Source of the DNA: Desulfarculus sp. | GTDB lineage: Bacteria > Desulfobacterota > Desulfarculia > Desulfarculales > Desulfarculaceae | Direction of reading: 5' to 3' | NCBI GenBank assembly: GCA_016218705.1 | Contig: JACRDC010000044.1 | Location: 1 to 64,000 of the forward strand | DNA: 64,000 nt | Part shown: piece by piece, positions 22,280 through 29,334 of the stretch | Layout: the number at the start of each line of letters is the position of its first letter | Numbering within the stretch: position 1 is the first letter of the stretch | Position numbers and translations under genes: made by a program | Notes under the pieces: model-generated | Databases searched by the model: none | Told to the model about the DNA's origin: nothing | Seen by the model: the letters and a program-made list of their open reading frames with translations, nothing else

Positions 22280-22420
22280 ATGACTTGGTCCGGCTGGCGC
22301 ACATTGCAGGAGTTGGCCTGCTGGCGGGATATGTTTGGGCCTGGCGCCAAGCTGTTGGACGTGCTCCAATCCCAGTTCCTGCCTGGCTCTTTGCGCAGGG
22401 AGGCGGTTGGCGATGCCTGA
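22280..22420 (+). CDS. Conserved microprotein with WSGWR motif, element B copy
   Basis: This 46-aa frame begins MTWSGWRTLQELACWRDM and contains FGPGAKLLDVLQSQF. It is related to the frame at 2943-3065. GGGAGG lies upstream, and the stop overlaps the ATG of the next gene (22413), typical of a coupled phage operon. The function is unknown. Confidence 0.6.
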   Translation: MTWSGWRTLQELACWRDMFGPGAKLLDVLQSQFLPGSLRREAVGDA

Positions 22421-22592
22421 GCGCTTTGTCTGTGCCGATTGCCGCACCCCAGTGGCGGGCTACGACCAGACCCCGCCGCCCAGCTGGCTGGTCTCGGCCG
22501 AGGACCCCGAACAAGTGCTCTGCCCGGAATGCCAAGAGGCCCGGGGTTGGCGGGCTATAGGCCGGCCAAGCGAGAGAGGCCGGCCATGTTGA
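22413..22592 (+). CDS. Small zinc-finger protein
   Basis: This 59-aa frame begins MPERFVCADCRTPVAGYD and has LCPECQEARGW, giving two CxxC pairs about 31 residues apart, a likely zinc ribbon. It overlaps the microprotein upstream and the next gene downstream (ATG inside TGTTGA). Nucleic-acid binding is likely; the role is unknown. Confidence 0.55.
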   Translation: MPERFVCADCRTPVAGYDQTPPPSWLVSAEDPEQVLCPECQEARGWRAIGRPSERGRPC

Positions 22593-23026
22593 GTCAGACA
22601 ACCTTGCAAGTGCCCGCGCCCTGGGGCGTGGGGATCATGCTGGGGCTCAAGCGGGATTGGGTATGTTCCGGGTCAGTGGGCTTGGCGCCGCGGCCCGGCA
22701 CCGTCCTGGAGGTTCGGCAGGCACGCGGCGGGGAGCGGTACCTGGGCGTCTGGCGCCAACTGGATAGCTTGGCCCGACGCCAGGGCTGGGCTTCCCTGGC
22801 CATGACGGCGCCCATGTGCGCCTTTCTGCCAGGTCTGGCCGGTTGGGTGGACCTGGTGGACGTTGTTCCCCATCACCACGACCAAGCCCTGAGCATCTGG
22901 TTTCTGGCCAGACCGCGGCCGGCCTGGCTGCAACCCCTGCCCCCCCAGGCCCCGGAGCAGCCAGGCGGGAGCATGCCCTTGCATGCCCCCGCCTGGCCCG
23001 CCGGGGCTTCCCTGGAGGCCCGATGA
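22586..23026 (+). CDS. Hypothetical early protein
   Basis: From ATG 22586 this gives 146 aa (MLSQTTLQVPAPWGVGIM, then RQLDSLARRQGWASLAMTAP and VDLVDVVPHHHDQALSIWFL). The C-terminal third is Pro-rich. No family is recognised. The start overlaps the preceding stop by 7 nt and its own stop overlaps the next ATG. Confidence 0.55.
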   Translation: MLSQTTLQVPAPWGVGIMLGLKRDWVCSGSVGLAPRPGTVLEVRQARGGERYLGVWRQLDSLARRQGWASLAMTAPMCAFLPGLAGWVDLVDVVPHHHDQALSIWFLARPRPAWLQPLPPQAPEQPGGSMPLHAPAWPAGASLEAR

Positions 23027-23271
23027 CCGGACGGCATCAGACACAGCTAAGGCAGGCCGTGGCGCAATGGCTGATAGCCCTCTTTGGGCTGCCCGCCTTG
23101 CTGCTGGTGATGGAGGGTGGGGCATGGGCTGGCTGGGGCGCGCTGCTGGGCCTGGCCTCCCAGCCCTTCTGGGTCTGGGCCACCTGGCGCCAGCGGCAAT
23201 GGGGCATGTTGGTCTTGAGCTTGGCCTACTGCCTGATCTGGGGCCGGGGCGCCTGGCTTAGTTGGAGCTGA
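23023..23271 (+). CDS. Small two-helix membrane protein
   Basis: From ATG 23023 this gives 82 aa with two hydrophobic segments at about residues 15-50 (WLIALFGLPALLLVMEGGAW) and 58-80 (GMLVLSLAYCLIWGRGAWL). The start lies in ATGA, coupled to the preceding gene. It could be a superinfection-exclusion or lysis-inhibition type protein, but only the membrane topology can be seen. Confidence 0.5.
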   Translation: MTGRHQTQLRQAVAQWLIALFGLPALLLVMEGGAWAGWGALLGLASQPFWVWATWRQRQWGMLVLSLAYCLIWGRGAWLSWS

Positions 23272-23274
23272 GCC

Positions 23275-23472
23275 GTGCCTGGCTTCCCTATTCATGACCA
23301 GGTCCAAGCCCCCACGGCATGCCAGGATAGCTGGGCATCATCCCGACCTCAGGACGATTTAATGGGCGAGAGCCTCCAACCAAGGGCAAGCGTTGATCGT
23401 CCAACCTGGCTTGAATACGGTGCCGCAATCCTCCTGTTTCTAACTACCAAGCGCCTTGGCTCAGCATCCTGA
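23275..23472 (+). CDS. Possible small protein between early genes
   Basis: This 65-aa frame starts at GTG 23275 just after the previous stop and overlaps the next gene by 17 nt. It ends with WLEYGAAILLFLTTKRLG, one hydrophobic stretch. Coding is suggested only by the operon-like spacing. Confidence 0.3.
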   Translation: MPGFPIHDQVQAPTACQDSWASSRPQDDLMGESLQPRASVDRPTWLEYGAAILLFLTTKRLGSAS

Positions 23473-24352
23473 ACAGACCAGCCTGGACCTGCCGTCCTGG
23501 CTCCTGAGCCCGGAGCACGCGGCCCGCATGGGCGGCGCGCTGTGGGTGTTCCTGTGGCTGTGGCAGGAGGGTCAGCCTGGCGAGAGCCCCTACGTACGCC
23601 AGGTGCGCGGCGGTGGAAGTTTCCGGTCCGAGGAGATTGGCCAGGCCCTGGGGCTGAATGAACGCACGGTGCGACGCCACCTGATTACCCTGAGCGCGGC
23701 CGGCTACCTGACCACCTGGCGCGAGCCTCACGGGTTCAGCGCCGTGGTCAGCATCTGGGAATCGGAAAAGGCCCCGCAAGGCGAGAGACCGGACAATTCT
23801 GTCCGGTCTGAAATTACAGCCGAGAGACCGGACAAGGTTGTCCGATCACTCGGCCCTGACCGGACAACCTTGTCCGATCACCAACTCAGACCGGACAGGG
23901 TTGTCCGGTCTGAGAACCCCCCTGCACCCCCCTTAAGGGTACTTGAAGAGTCTTCTCTTGATTCTTCTTCGTCCGGAGGTTTTCTTGAAGTACCAACAAC
24001 AGCCAAGAGAGCACAAGTCGTGCCACTTCGCGGGGGCCTGGAGGCTGCCGCGCCAAGGCCTGTTGCTGTTGCTGCTGGCCCGAGCCCAGGCAGGTTGCGG
24101 CAGGAACAGGCCATTGCCCACCTGATCGGCCGCATCGAAGCCTGGGAACGCCCGGAGCTGACCCGTACTCTCCTGGACAACCTGTGCCAGGTGTCCCTTT
24201 CCCAACTGCCCCTGGTGTTCGAGCAGGTCTGGCGCTTTCACCGCACCCGACGCAAGGACCTGGACAACCCCGCCGGCTGGTGGGCAGCCATGCTGGCCAG
24301 GGCTGTGCAGGAATGCCGAAGAAACATGAAAGGGGCGCATGACTACGGCTAG
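23456..24352 (+). CDS. Lambda-O-like replication initiator with internal origin
   Basis: This 298-aa protein has an N-terminal winged HTH (WVFLWLWQEGQPGE, EEIGQALGLNERTVRRHLIT, LSAAGYLTTWREPHG; about 28-95). A middle linker (110-170) contains repeated RPD-VVRS words encoded by four iterons, and an alpha-helical C-terminal domain follows (about 215-295, LDNPAGWWAAMLARAVQECR). Lambda O has the same plan: an origin-binding domain, the origin DNA inside the gene, and a C-terminal helicase-loader contact region. It probably binds the iterons and starts prophage replication. The TTG start at 23456 is coupled to the preceding frame and is not certain. Confidence 0.7.
   Translation: MAQHPEQTSLDLPSWLLSPEHAARMGGALWVFLWLWQEGQPGESPYVRQVRGGGSFRSEEIGQALGLNERTVRRHLITLSAAGYLTTWREPHGFSAVVSIWESEKAPQGERPDNSVRSEITAERPDKVVRSLGPDRTTLSDHQLRPDRVVRSENPPAPPLRVLEESSLDSSSSGGFLEVPTTAKRAQVVPLRGGLEAAAPRPVAVAAGPSPGRLRQEQAIAHLIGRIEAWERPELTRTLLDNLCQVSLSQLPLVFEQVWRFHRTRRKDLDNPAGWWAAMLARAVQECRRNMKGAHDYG
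23787..23910 (+). other. Four 22-bp palindromic iterons, probable prophage replication origin
   Basis: Four copies of GACCGGACA-N4-TGTCCG[G/A]TC lie at 23787-23808, 23826-23847, 23858-23879 and 23889-23910. Arms are perfect in the first and last. An AT-richer stretch follows (about 23930-23995). This is the layout of lambda ori inside the O gene. Confidence 0.75.
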
Positions 24353-24452
24353 CGTCTTGCTCAAAGGCCCTCATGAAGCCAGTTACCTTGCGGGAAAACG
24401 AAGCCACCCGGAAGCCGAGGAGACGACAAGACATGATCGACAGCCAACGTGA
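24339..24452 (+). CDS. Possible 37-aa protein after the replication gene
   Basis: The frame starts at ATG 24339 overlapping the end of the replication gene and its TGA overlaps the GTG of the next frame. It reads MTTASVLLKGPHEASYLAGK and so on. Only the overlap pattern supports it. Confidence 0.25.
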   Translation: MTTASVLLKGPHEASYLAGKRSHPEAEETTRHDRQPT

Positions 24453-24688
24453 ACCCAGAACCAGAGCCCTTGCGTCCCGCGGTGCCGCCCACGCGCCACG
24501 GCCGGGCCGCCGCGGCGTTGGATCAAGCGGCCTCGGCCCCCGCTGGTGGAGAGCTAGTTGGTGCCGGCCGGGCGGCGGGGCCGGCGGGTCCTTCCGCGGG
24601 GGGGAGCCCTTGCGGTCAAGGAAGGCCCCGGCGCTTAGCCACCCTTAAGCAAAAAATTGGGTTGGGAAAATGGAACTTACGGAAATAA
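24449..24688 (+). CDS. Possible Ala/Gly/Pro-rich small protein
   Basis: This 79-aa frame from GTG 24449 is low complexity (PAPAGGELVGAGRAAGPAG-like), ending LATLKQKIGLGKWNLRK inside the next gene. It may be translated by coupling or be an unused GC-rich frame. Confidence 0.25.
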   Translation: MNPEPEPLRPAVPPTRHGRAAAALDQAASAPAGGELVGAGRAAGPAGPSAGGSPCGQGRPRRLATLKQKIGLGKWNLRK

Positions 24689-25122
24689 GGACAGATTCTG
24701 ACAGACCCCACGCCAAGGGCAGAAGCCGGCCGGTGTTGCCTGGCCAGGTGTTGCAAGCCTTTGGACCTGATTTTCTGGACCCCCGCCTATGCCGGGACTG
24801 GCTTTTGGAGCGTCTGCACCCCCAAGGGCCAGCTTGCCCCTGGTGCGGCATGGCCCTTACTTCGCCCCGCAGCCGGGCAACCTTTCGCCATCTGGGGCGG
24901 GTGCAGTGCACCATCTGCGGGCGCTTCTTCACTGGCCTCAGCGGCACGGTGTTGAACAAGACCGGCCTAGAGCCGGCCGGCTATGTGCTGCTATGCCTGC
25001 TGCTGGCCTTGGGCCTGGGTGACCAGACCATAGCCGGCAAGCTGAACGTCAACCGCGAGACCGTGCGCCGCTGGCGCCTGCGCTTCCAGGCCCTGGAGCG
25101 CGTCTGGAGCGAGCAACCGTGA
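24670..25122 (+). CDS. Zinc-ribbon HTH protein
   Basis: This 150-aa protein has CPWCGMAL and CTICGRFF (about residues 56-86), a zinc ribbon, then a helix-turn-helix at about 115-140 (GLGDQTIAGKLNVNRETVRR). The combination resembles the N-terminus of IS1595/ISXO2-type transposases, but no catalytic domain follows, so it is more likely a phage transcription regulator. Its stop overlaps the start of the ParB-PAPS fusion, so the two are co-translated. Confidence 0.65.
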   Translation: MELTEIRTDSDRPHAKGRSRPVLPGQVLQAFGPDFLDPRLCRDWLLERLHPQGPACPWCGMALTSPRSRATFRHLGRVQCTICGRFFTGLSGTVLNKTGLEPAGYVLLCLLLALGLGDQTIAGKLNVNRETVRRWRLRFQALERVWSEQP

Positions 25123-26351
25123 ACGAGATGATCATCGAGCAAGTGGCCATCAAGGTCCTTACGCCATATGGGCAGAACCCGCGCAAGTATGGCCCGGCCG
25201 AGGTGGAGAAGTTCGCGGCGGCCATCCGGGAGTTTGGCTTCCGGGTGCCGGTGCTGGCCCTGCGGGATGGCCGGCTCATAGACGGGCACTTCCGCCTGGC
25301 CGCGGCCCGGGCCGCGGGCCTTGACGAGGTGCCGGCCTTGTACGTGGACGGCTGGCCGGAGGAGAAGGTCAGGGCCTTCCGCCTGGCGGTAAACCGCATG
25401 GCCGAGTTGGCCAGCTGGGACGAGGACAAGCTGGCGAGCGAGCTACGGGAGCTGACCGCCCAGGATTTCGACTTGGGGCTAATCGGCTTCGACACCAGCG
25501 AGCTGGAGCGCCTGCTGGCCCAGGGTGCCAGCGAGAATGCGGGCGCCGATGACGCCCCCAAGGTCAACAAGGACCTGACGGGCATGGATGACCTGGCGCC
25601 GGACCCGGAGGAGATGGCCATCCTGGCCGGCCGGCGGGTGCTGGTGGAGTTTTCCGGCGGCAAGGACTCCACGGCCGCGGCCCTGTGGGTGCGGCGCTTC
25701 CTGCCGGACAACCCGGTGGAGCTGTGCTTCGTGGACATGGGCGCGGACTTCATCGGCTTCCACGGCCACCTGGCGACCGTGGCCGAGGACCTGGGCGCGC
25801 CGCTCAAGACCCTGCGCTCGCGAGAGCACATGTTCGAGGTGTTCCTGGCAAAGGCCAAGCTGCCGCACTTCGGCCACCCCTATTGCCACGAGGTCTTGCA
25901 CAAGACCCTGGACGCGTACATGAAAGAGCATGCCCCGGAGTCGGTGGTCATTGTGCGCGGCGGGCGTCTCCAGGAGCGGGGTAAGAAGGGCAAGACCCGG
26001 CCCAGCCGCTTCATGGCCGTGGACCGGCTCAAGGGCTATGCCTTCTTTCAGCCCCTGTACTTCGCCACCAAGGACGCGGCCGACGACATACTCAGGGCCA
26101 ACGCTGTGCCGATCTGGCCTGGCTACGCTCGGGGCCTGCAACGGACCGCCTGCCGGATATGTCCTGGTCAGAAGCCCAAGGCCTATGCGGCCATGCGGCA
26201 GAACTTCCCGGAGGTTTTCGACGAGCTGCTGTGGCTGGAGGCCAAGCTGGGCACCGGCTACTGGCAGGACAAAACCCAGGACAAGAGCGCCTCTATCGAG
26301 CACATGGCCGACCGCGGCCAGAAGGCCTTCGAGGAGGGCCTGGCCCTATGA
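25119..26351 (+). CDS. ParB domain fused to PAPS-reductase-like PP-loop enzyme
   Basis: This 410-aa protein joins an N-terminal ParB/sulfiredoxin-type domain (about 8-130: YGQNPRKYGPAEVEKFAAAI, RLIDGHFRLAAARAAG, then RLAVNRMAE) to a C-terminal PP-loop ATPase of the PAPS-reductase family (about 165-400). That part has EFSGGKDSTAAALW (P-loop, SGGKDS at about 178), GRLQERGKKGKTRP and the Cys motif TACRICPGQ (about 344). In IbrA/IbrB of E. coli prophages the two domains are separate neighbouring proteins; DndC of the phosphorothioate system also has such a PP-loop. The substrate is not known. Adenylation-driven sulfur or nucleotide chemistry directed to DNA is a reasonable guess. GTG start, overlapping the zinc-ribbon gene. 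Confidence 0.85.
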   Translation: MNEMIIEQVAIKVLTPYGQNPRKYGPAEVEKFAAAIREFGFRVPVLALRDGRLIDGHFRLAAARAAGLDEVPALYVDGWPEEKVRAFRLAVNRMAELASWDEDKLASELRELTAQDFDLGLIGFDTSELERLLAQGASENAGADDAPKVNKDLTGMDDLAPDPEEMAILAGRRVLVEFSGGKDSTAAALWVRRFLPDNPVELCFVDMGADFIGFHGHLATVAEDLGAPLKTLRSREHMFEVFLAKAKLPHFGHPYCHEVLHKTLDAYMKEHAPESVVIVRGGRLQERGKKGKTRPSRFMAVDRLKGYAFFQPLYFATKDAADDILRANAVPIWPGYARGLQRTACRICPGQKPKAYAAMRQNFPEVFDELLWLEAKLGTGYWQDKTQDKSASIEHMADRGQKAFEEGLAL

Positions 26352-26353
26352 GG

Positions 26354-26719
26354 CTAAACGGGAATCACCTGGACGCCGTTCTCCTCCAGGAGCCTGGCTG
26401 TCACCCCATAGGCTTTGCCGCAGGAGGGGCTGGAGCGCAGCAAGTAGGCCTGAGTGATGCCGTTGCGCCGGCAGATGTCCAGGGCCTGGCGGGCGCCGTC
26501 TTCGTATTGCGGGGTGAAGTCGAAGCCGGTCTGCCGGCCCAGGACCTGGCCCCCGCGCACCAGGCAGCCCTCCCGGGGCGTGGGCAAGCCGCCCAGCTGC
26601 TCCGGGCAAATGGCGATGAAGTCATGCTCCAAGCCGACCTTCTGCAGGAAGCTGCGCAGATAGCCGTTGTTCTTGTAGCGGCAGGGTATGCCGGCGCAAC
26701 ACTTGCTGACCAGGATCAA
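26354..26719 (-). CDS. DUF523 protein, TudS-like
   Basis: This 121-aa protein matches DUF523: SKCCAGIPCRYKNNGY at the N-terminus, CPEQLGGLPTPRE at about 38 and SSPSCGKAYG at about 97. Cysteines in these three motifs bind a [4Fe-4S] cluster in the thiouracil desulfurase TudS. It starts at TTG 26719 and is convergent with the ParB-PAPS gene, 2 bp between stops. It may desulfurate thiolated bases or act in thio-modification balance; that link is inference. Confidence 0.8.
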   Translation of the reverse strand: MILVSKCCAGIPCRYKNNGYLRSFLQKVGLEHDFIAICPEQLGGLPTPREGCLVRGGQVLGRQTGFDFTPQYEDGARQALDICRRNGITQAYLLRSSPSCGKAYGVTARLLEENGVQVIPV

Positions 26720-26788
26720 ATGGATGCTCCTTTGCTGGTGGACCAGTTTGAGGCTGATTTATCACGCGCCCTTTGTCGGCGCCACCTT

Positions 26789-27658
26789 TCAGGAGACAGC
26801 GCGCAGAACTTCCTGGGCTCCCTGGGCCTCCACCATGGCGGCCTTGATCTTGTGCAGGTGTTTGATGATCAGGTCCAGTCGCTCGATGTTCAGCGAGAGG
26901 TTGGAGGCCAGGACGGTCTTGAGCAAGGACAGGTCCTCGTTGTTCAAGCTGCTTTCCACCAGCTTGAGGATGGCCCCCACCAGGCGGTCATACTTGCTGA
27001 GCACGGCTTTCTCTTGCTCGCTGGGCTCGGCATGGAACATCACCCCTTGCTGCTGCCGTGCCAAGAGCGAGCCGGCCAGGGAGCGCAGCTTGGCCGGGTC
27101 CTGGGCCTTGCCGGCCTTGATCAGGTCGAAGAGGCGTTGCTGGTTCTCGGGCTCCAGGCGGCTCATCTCTATGGCCTGGGCATGGCTGATGAGGTTGCAG
27201 CGCAGGGCCTCCTGGTACTCGGGCAGAAGGTTCAAGAGCACGGTGCGGAAGTAGACCCGGGCGTGACTCTTGAAACCCAGCTTCTTGGCCAGCTCGGCCA
27301 TGGACAGGCCGCGGTCCAGGAGGACCTGCATGTGCCGGGCCTCCTCCAGGGGCGTCAGGTCCTCGCGCTGGATGTTCTCGATCAAGGACATCTCGGCGAT
27401 CTTCTGATCACTGGTGACCATGACCCGCACGGGCACGGGTTGGCCTTGGTAGCGCTTGGTCAGGCGGCAGGCGCGCCAGCGGCGCTCGCCCATGATGATC
27501 TGCCACTTGCGGCCCCGGCGGGCAACCACGATGGGCTCCAGCAGGCCGTGCTCCTCGATGCTGGCGGCCAGTTCCTCCAGCTTGTCCTTGCGGAAGAGCT
27601 TGCGCGGCTGGTTGGGGTTGGGTTCGATCTCGTCCAGAGGCAGTCGGTCCAGGGCCAT
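26789..27658 (-). CDS. ParB-family protein of element B
   Basis: This 289-aa protein has the ParB boxes: IEPNPNQPRKLFRKDKLEEL, SIEEHGLLEPIVV, IIMGERRWRACRL (about 51-63) and [19 protein letters not shown], followed by an HTH (LSMAELAKKLGFKSHARVYF). The C-terminal third is helical and Leu-rich. No ParA lies nearby, so it may act as a phage regulator or a CTP-dependent clamp rather than a full partition system. It is preceded by the gene at 27719 in the same direction. Confidence 0.88.
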   Translation of the reverse strand: MALDRLPLDEIEPNPNQPRKLFRKDKLEELAASIEEHGLLEPIVVARRGRKWQIIMGERRWRACRLTKRYQGQPVPVRVMVTSDQKIAEMSLIENIQREDLTPLEEARHMQVLLDRGLSMAELAKKLGFKSHARVYFRTVLLNLLPEYQEALRCNLISHAQAIEMSRLEPENQQRLFDLIKAGKAQDPAKLRSLAGSLLARQQQGVMFHAEPSEQEKAVLSKYDRLVGAILKLVESSLNNEDLSLLKTVLASNLSLNIERLDLIIKHLHKIKAAMVEAQGAQEVLRAVS

Positions 27659-27718
27659 GGCGATTATCCTTTCCCGCCCGGCCCCCGCGCGGGGGGCCAG
27701 GCAGCATGCGGTGATTGG

Positions 27719-28438
27719 TTAGTTGAGGCTCAAGAGGCGCAGGCGGGGCCGTTCGGCCGGGCAGGCCTCTGCGGCAGCCTGCACCTCGGGGACCTTGGCC
27801 ACCTCCCGGATCACGAAGCGCTGACCCCGGTTCTCCTCGTGGGGCCAGCGCACGTTGGCTTGGAACACCCCGCCGAAGACCCGGCCATCCTCCAGCTGGA
27901 TGTTCAGCGAGGCCCCACCGTAGCGGCTGGCCGGCATGTGACTGCCCACCCAGCCCTCGCCATCGTGATTGGCCATGTCGCCGGTGTAGTAGACCTTGGA
28001 ACCGATGGGCAAGAGGCCAGTCTGGTTCTCTTGGGTGCCCAGCTGGGCGGCCGGCGTAGGCACCGGCTTCTGGTACTTGCCGCTGATCGGCCCGCCGCAC
28101 TTGTGGCAGGTCCAGACCGTCTGGCCATCCACCCAGCGCTTGGTGCCGGTGGTGTGGCCGCAGGCCGGGCAGGGCTCGCGGTGGCACAAGGTCCACTCGG
28201 CCAAGGCCCGGTTTATGGCCTGGGTGATGTTGTCGTAGTAGCTGCCAGCGAAGTAGTCGGTGTAAGGGTCGTCACGCTCATCCTCGCGCCGCGCCCGGAT
28301 GCAGATCGCCTTGCCGTCCTGGTCGTAGAATTGGATCACCACCTCGTTGAACACGCAGGTGTGCAGCCCGCTGCCCTCGCTGTTCTCCACCTCGGCATAC
28401 TTGGACAGCCTCTTGATCACGTAGCTCGTCTTGGCCAT
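27719..28438 (-). CDS. Hypothetical protein with central zinc ribbon
   Basis: From ATG 28438 (GGGGAG upstream) this gives 239 aa. The N-terminal part has VVIQFYDQDGKAICIRARRE; a zinc ribbon lies at about 95-130 (CHREPCPACGHTTGTKRW, then TCHKCGGPISG); the C-terminal part has GSKVYYTGDMANHDGEGW and VFQANVRWPHEENRGQRF. I recognise no family. It heads the leftward three-gene group (this gene, parB, DUF523) in the middle of element B. Confidence 0.6.
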   Translation of the reverse strand: MAKTSYVIKRLSKYAEVENSEGSGLHTCVFNEVVIQFYDQDGKAICIRARREDERDDPYTDYFAGSYYDNITQAINRALAEWTLCHREPCPACGHTTGTKRWVDGQTVWTCHKCGGPISGKYQKPVPTPAAQLGTQENQTGLLPIGSKVYYTGDMANHDGEGWVGSHMPASRYGGASLNIQLEDGRVFGGVFQANVRWPHEENRGQRFVIREVAKVPEVQAAAEACPAERPRLRLLSLN

Positions 28439-28477
28439 TTCGACTCCCCTTGGTTTTGTGTCAACGCTGTAACTATT

Positions 28478-28506
28478 AGATATCACGCGCAATTACAGGC
28501 CGTCAA
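28478..28506 (-). promoter_or_regulatory. Promoter of the leftward zinc-ribbon/parB group
   Basis: Leftward TTGACG (28501-28506), a 17-bp spacer and ATATCT (28478-28483). The RNA would start about 30 nt before the ATG at 28438. The region also separates it from the rightward terminase genes. Confidence 0.5.
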
Positions 28507-28596
28507 CAGCAAAAGGCGTGGAATGCTAAATATATCAACTAGTTGTGTGGTTATGTTGCTGGGCAACTGTCGGTATTGGCTTGCCGGCGGGGCGCC

Positions 28597-29334
28597 ATGC
28601 TGGGTTTGAACGACATTCAGGGCAAGGCTGGCGAGGCCCTGCGGCTGGCCGCGGCCAAGGCCATGGAGGCCATGCTTAAGGCGCCCACCAGCGCCAACAT
28701 CGCCTCCTACGACAAGGCCCGCAAGGCCCTGGAGGCCTACGAGCAGGAGCAGGCCCAAGGCAAGGCTGGCGACGGCAGCGGGGAGCCAGCGCCGGAGCGC
28801 GTCTTCAAGAATCCTCGCCAGGTGGCGGTCTTCCTGGCCGGCCAGGGGTGGAAGGTCTCCGAGAACACGGTCTACAACCATCGCACCAGGGGCCTGTTGC
28901 GCTCAGATGCCGAGGGTCAGTTCACGGAAAGTGCTGTCATGCGCTATGCCAATGATCACCTCAAGCGCAAAGATGGCGCCGGGTCCGAGAAGCTGGAGGC
29001 CCTGCAGGAGCGCAAGGTCCTGGCCGAGATCGAGCGGGCCGAGGCCCAGGCTTCCAAGATGCGCCTGCAGCAGGAAATCCTGGAGGGCAAGTACATCCCC
29101 TTGGAGCAGTACCAGCGCGACCTGGCCACCCGGGCGCGCCTGTTGAAGGCCGACATGCTGGGTTGGGTGCGCCTGGCCATGGAGGAGATCATCTTCATGG
29201 TTGGTGGTGATCAGGCCAAGGCCCCGGAGGTCCTGGCCCTGGCTGAGCGCCAGGTGGAGGACTGGCTGCACCGCTACGCCAGCCAAGGTGAAATCAGGCT
29301 GGCCGCGCCTCAGGTTTCGGAGGCTCAAGCATGA
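28597..29334 (+). CDS. Terminase small subunit (Nu1-like)
   Basis: From ATG 28597 this gives 245 aa. A DNA-binding region at about 60-115 (PRQVAVFLAGQGWKVSENTV, NHRTRGLLRSDAEG, VMRYANDHLKRK) fits Nu1-type winged HTH; a long charged helix follows (LEALQERKVLAEIERAEAQA). It lies directly before the GpA-type large subunit, overlapping it by 4 nt. It should recognise the packaging site and load the large subunit on DNA. Confidence 0.8.
   Translation: MLGLNDIQGKAGEALRLAAAKAMEAMLKAPTSANIASYDKARKALEAYEQEQAQGKAGDGSGEPAPERVFKNPRQVAVFLAGQGWKVSENTVYNHRTRGLLRSDAEGQFTESAVMRYANDHLKRKDGAGSEKLEALQERKVLAEIERAEAQASKMRLQQEILEGKYIPLEQYQRDLATRARLLKADMLGWVRLAMEEIIFMVGGDQAKAPEVLALAERQVEDWLHRYASQGEIRLAAPQVSEAQA

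Noticed and set aside
24670-25122. An IS1595-type transposase
   Set aside because: The zinc ribbon and HTH resemble its N-terminus, but no DDE domain or terminal inverted repeats are present, and the gene is coupled to the next phage gene.
26159-28609. 816-aa open frame on the plus strand
   Set aside because: It covers three clear minus-strand genes (DUF523, ParB, zinc ribbon) antisense and ends in an intergenic region; no motif supports it.
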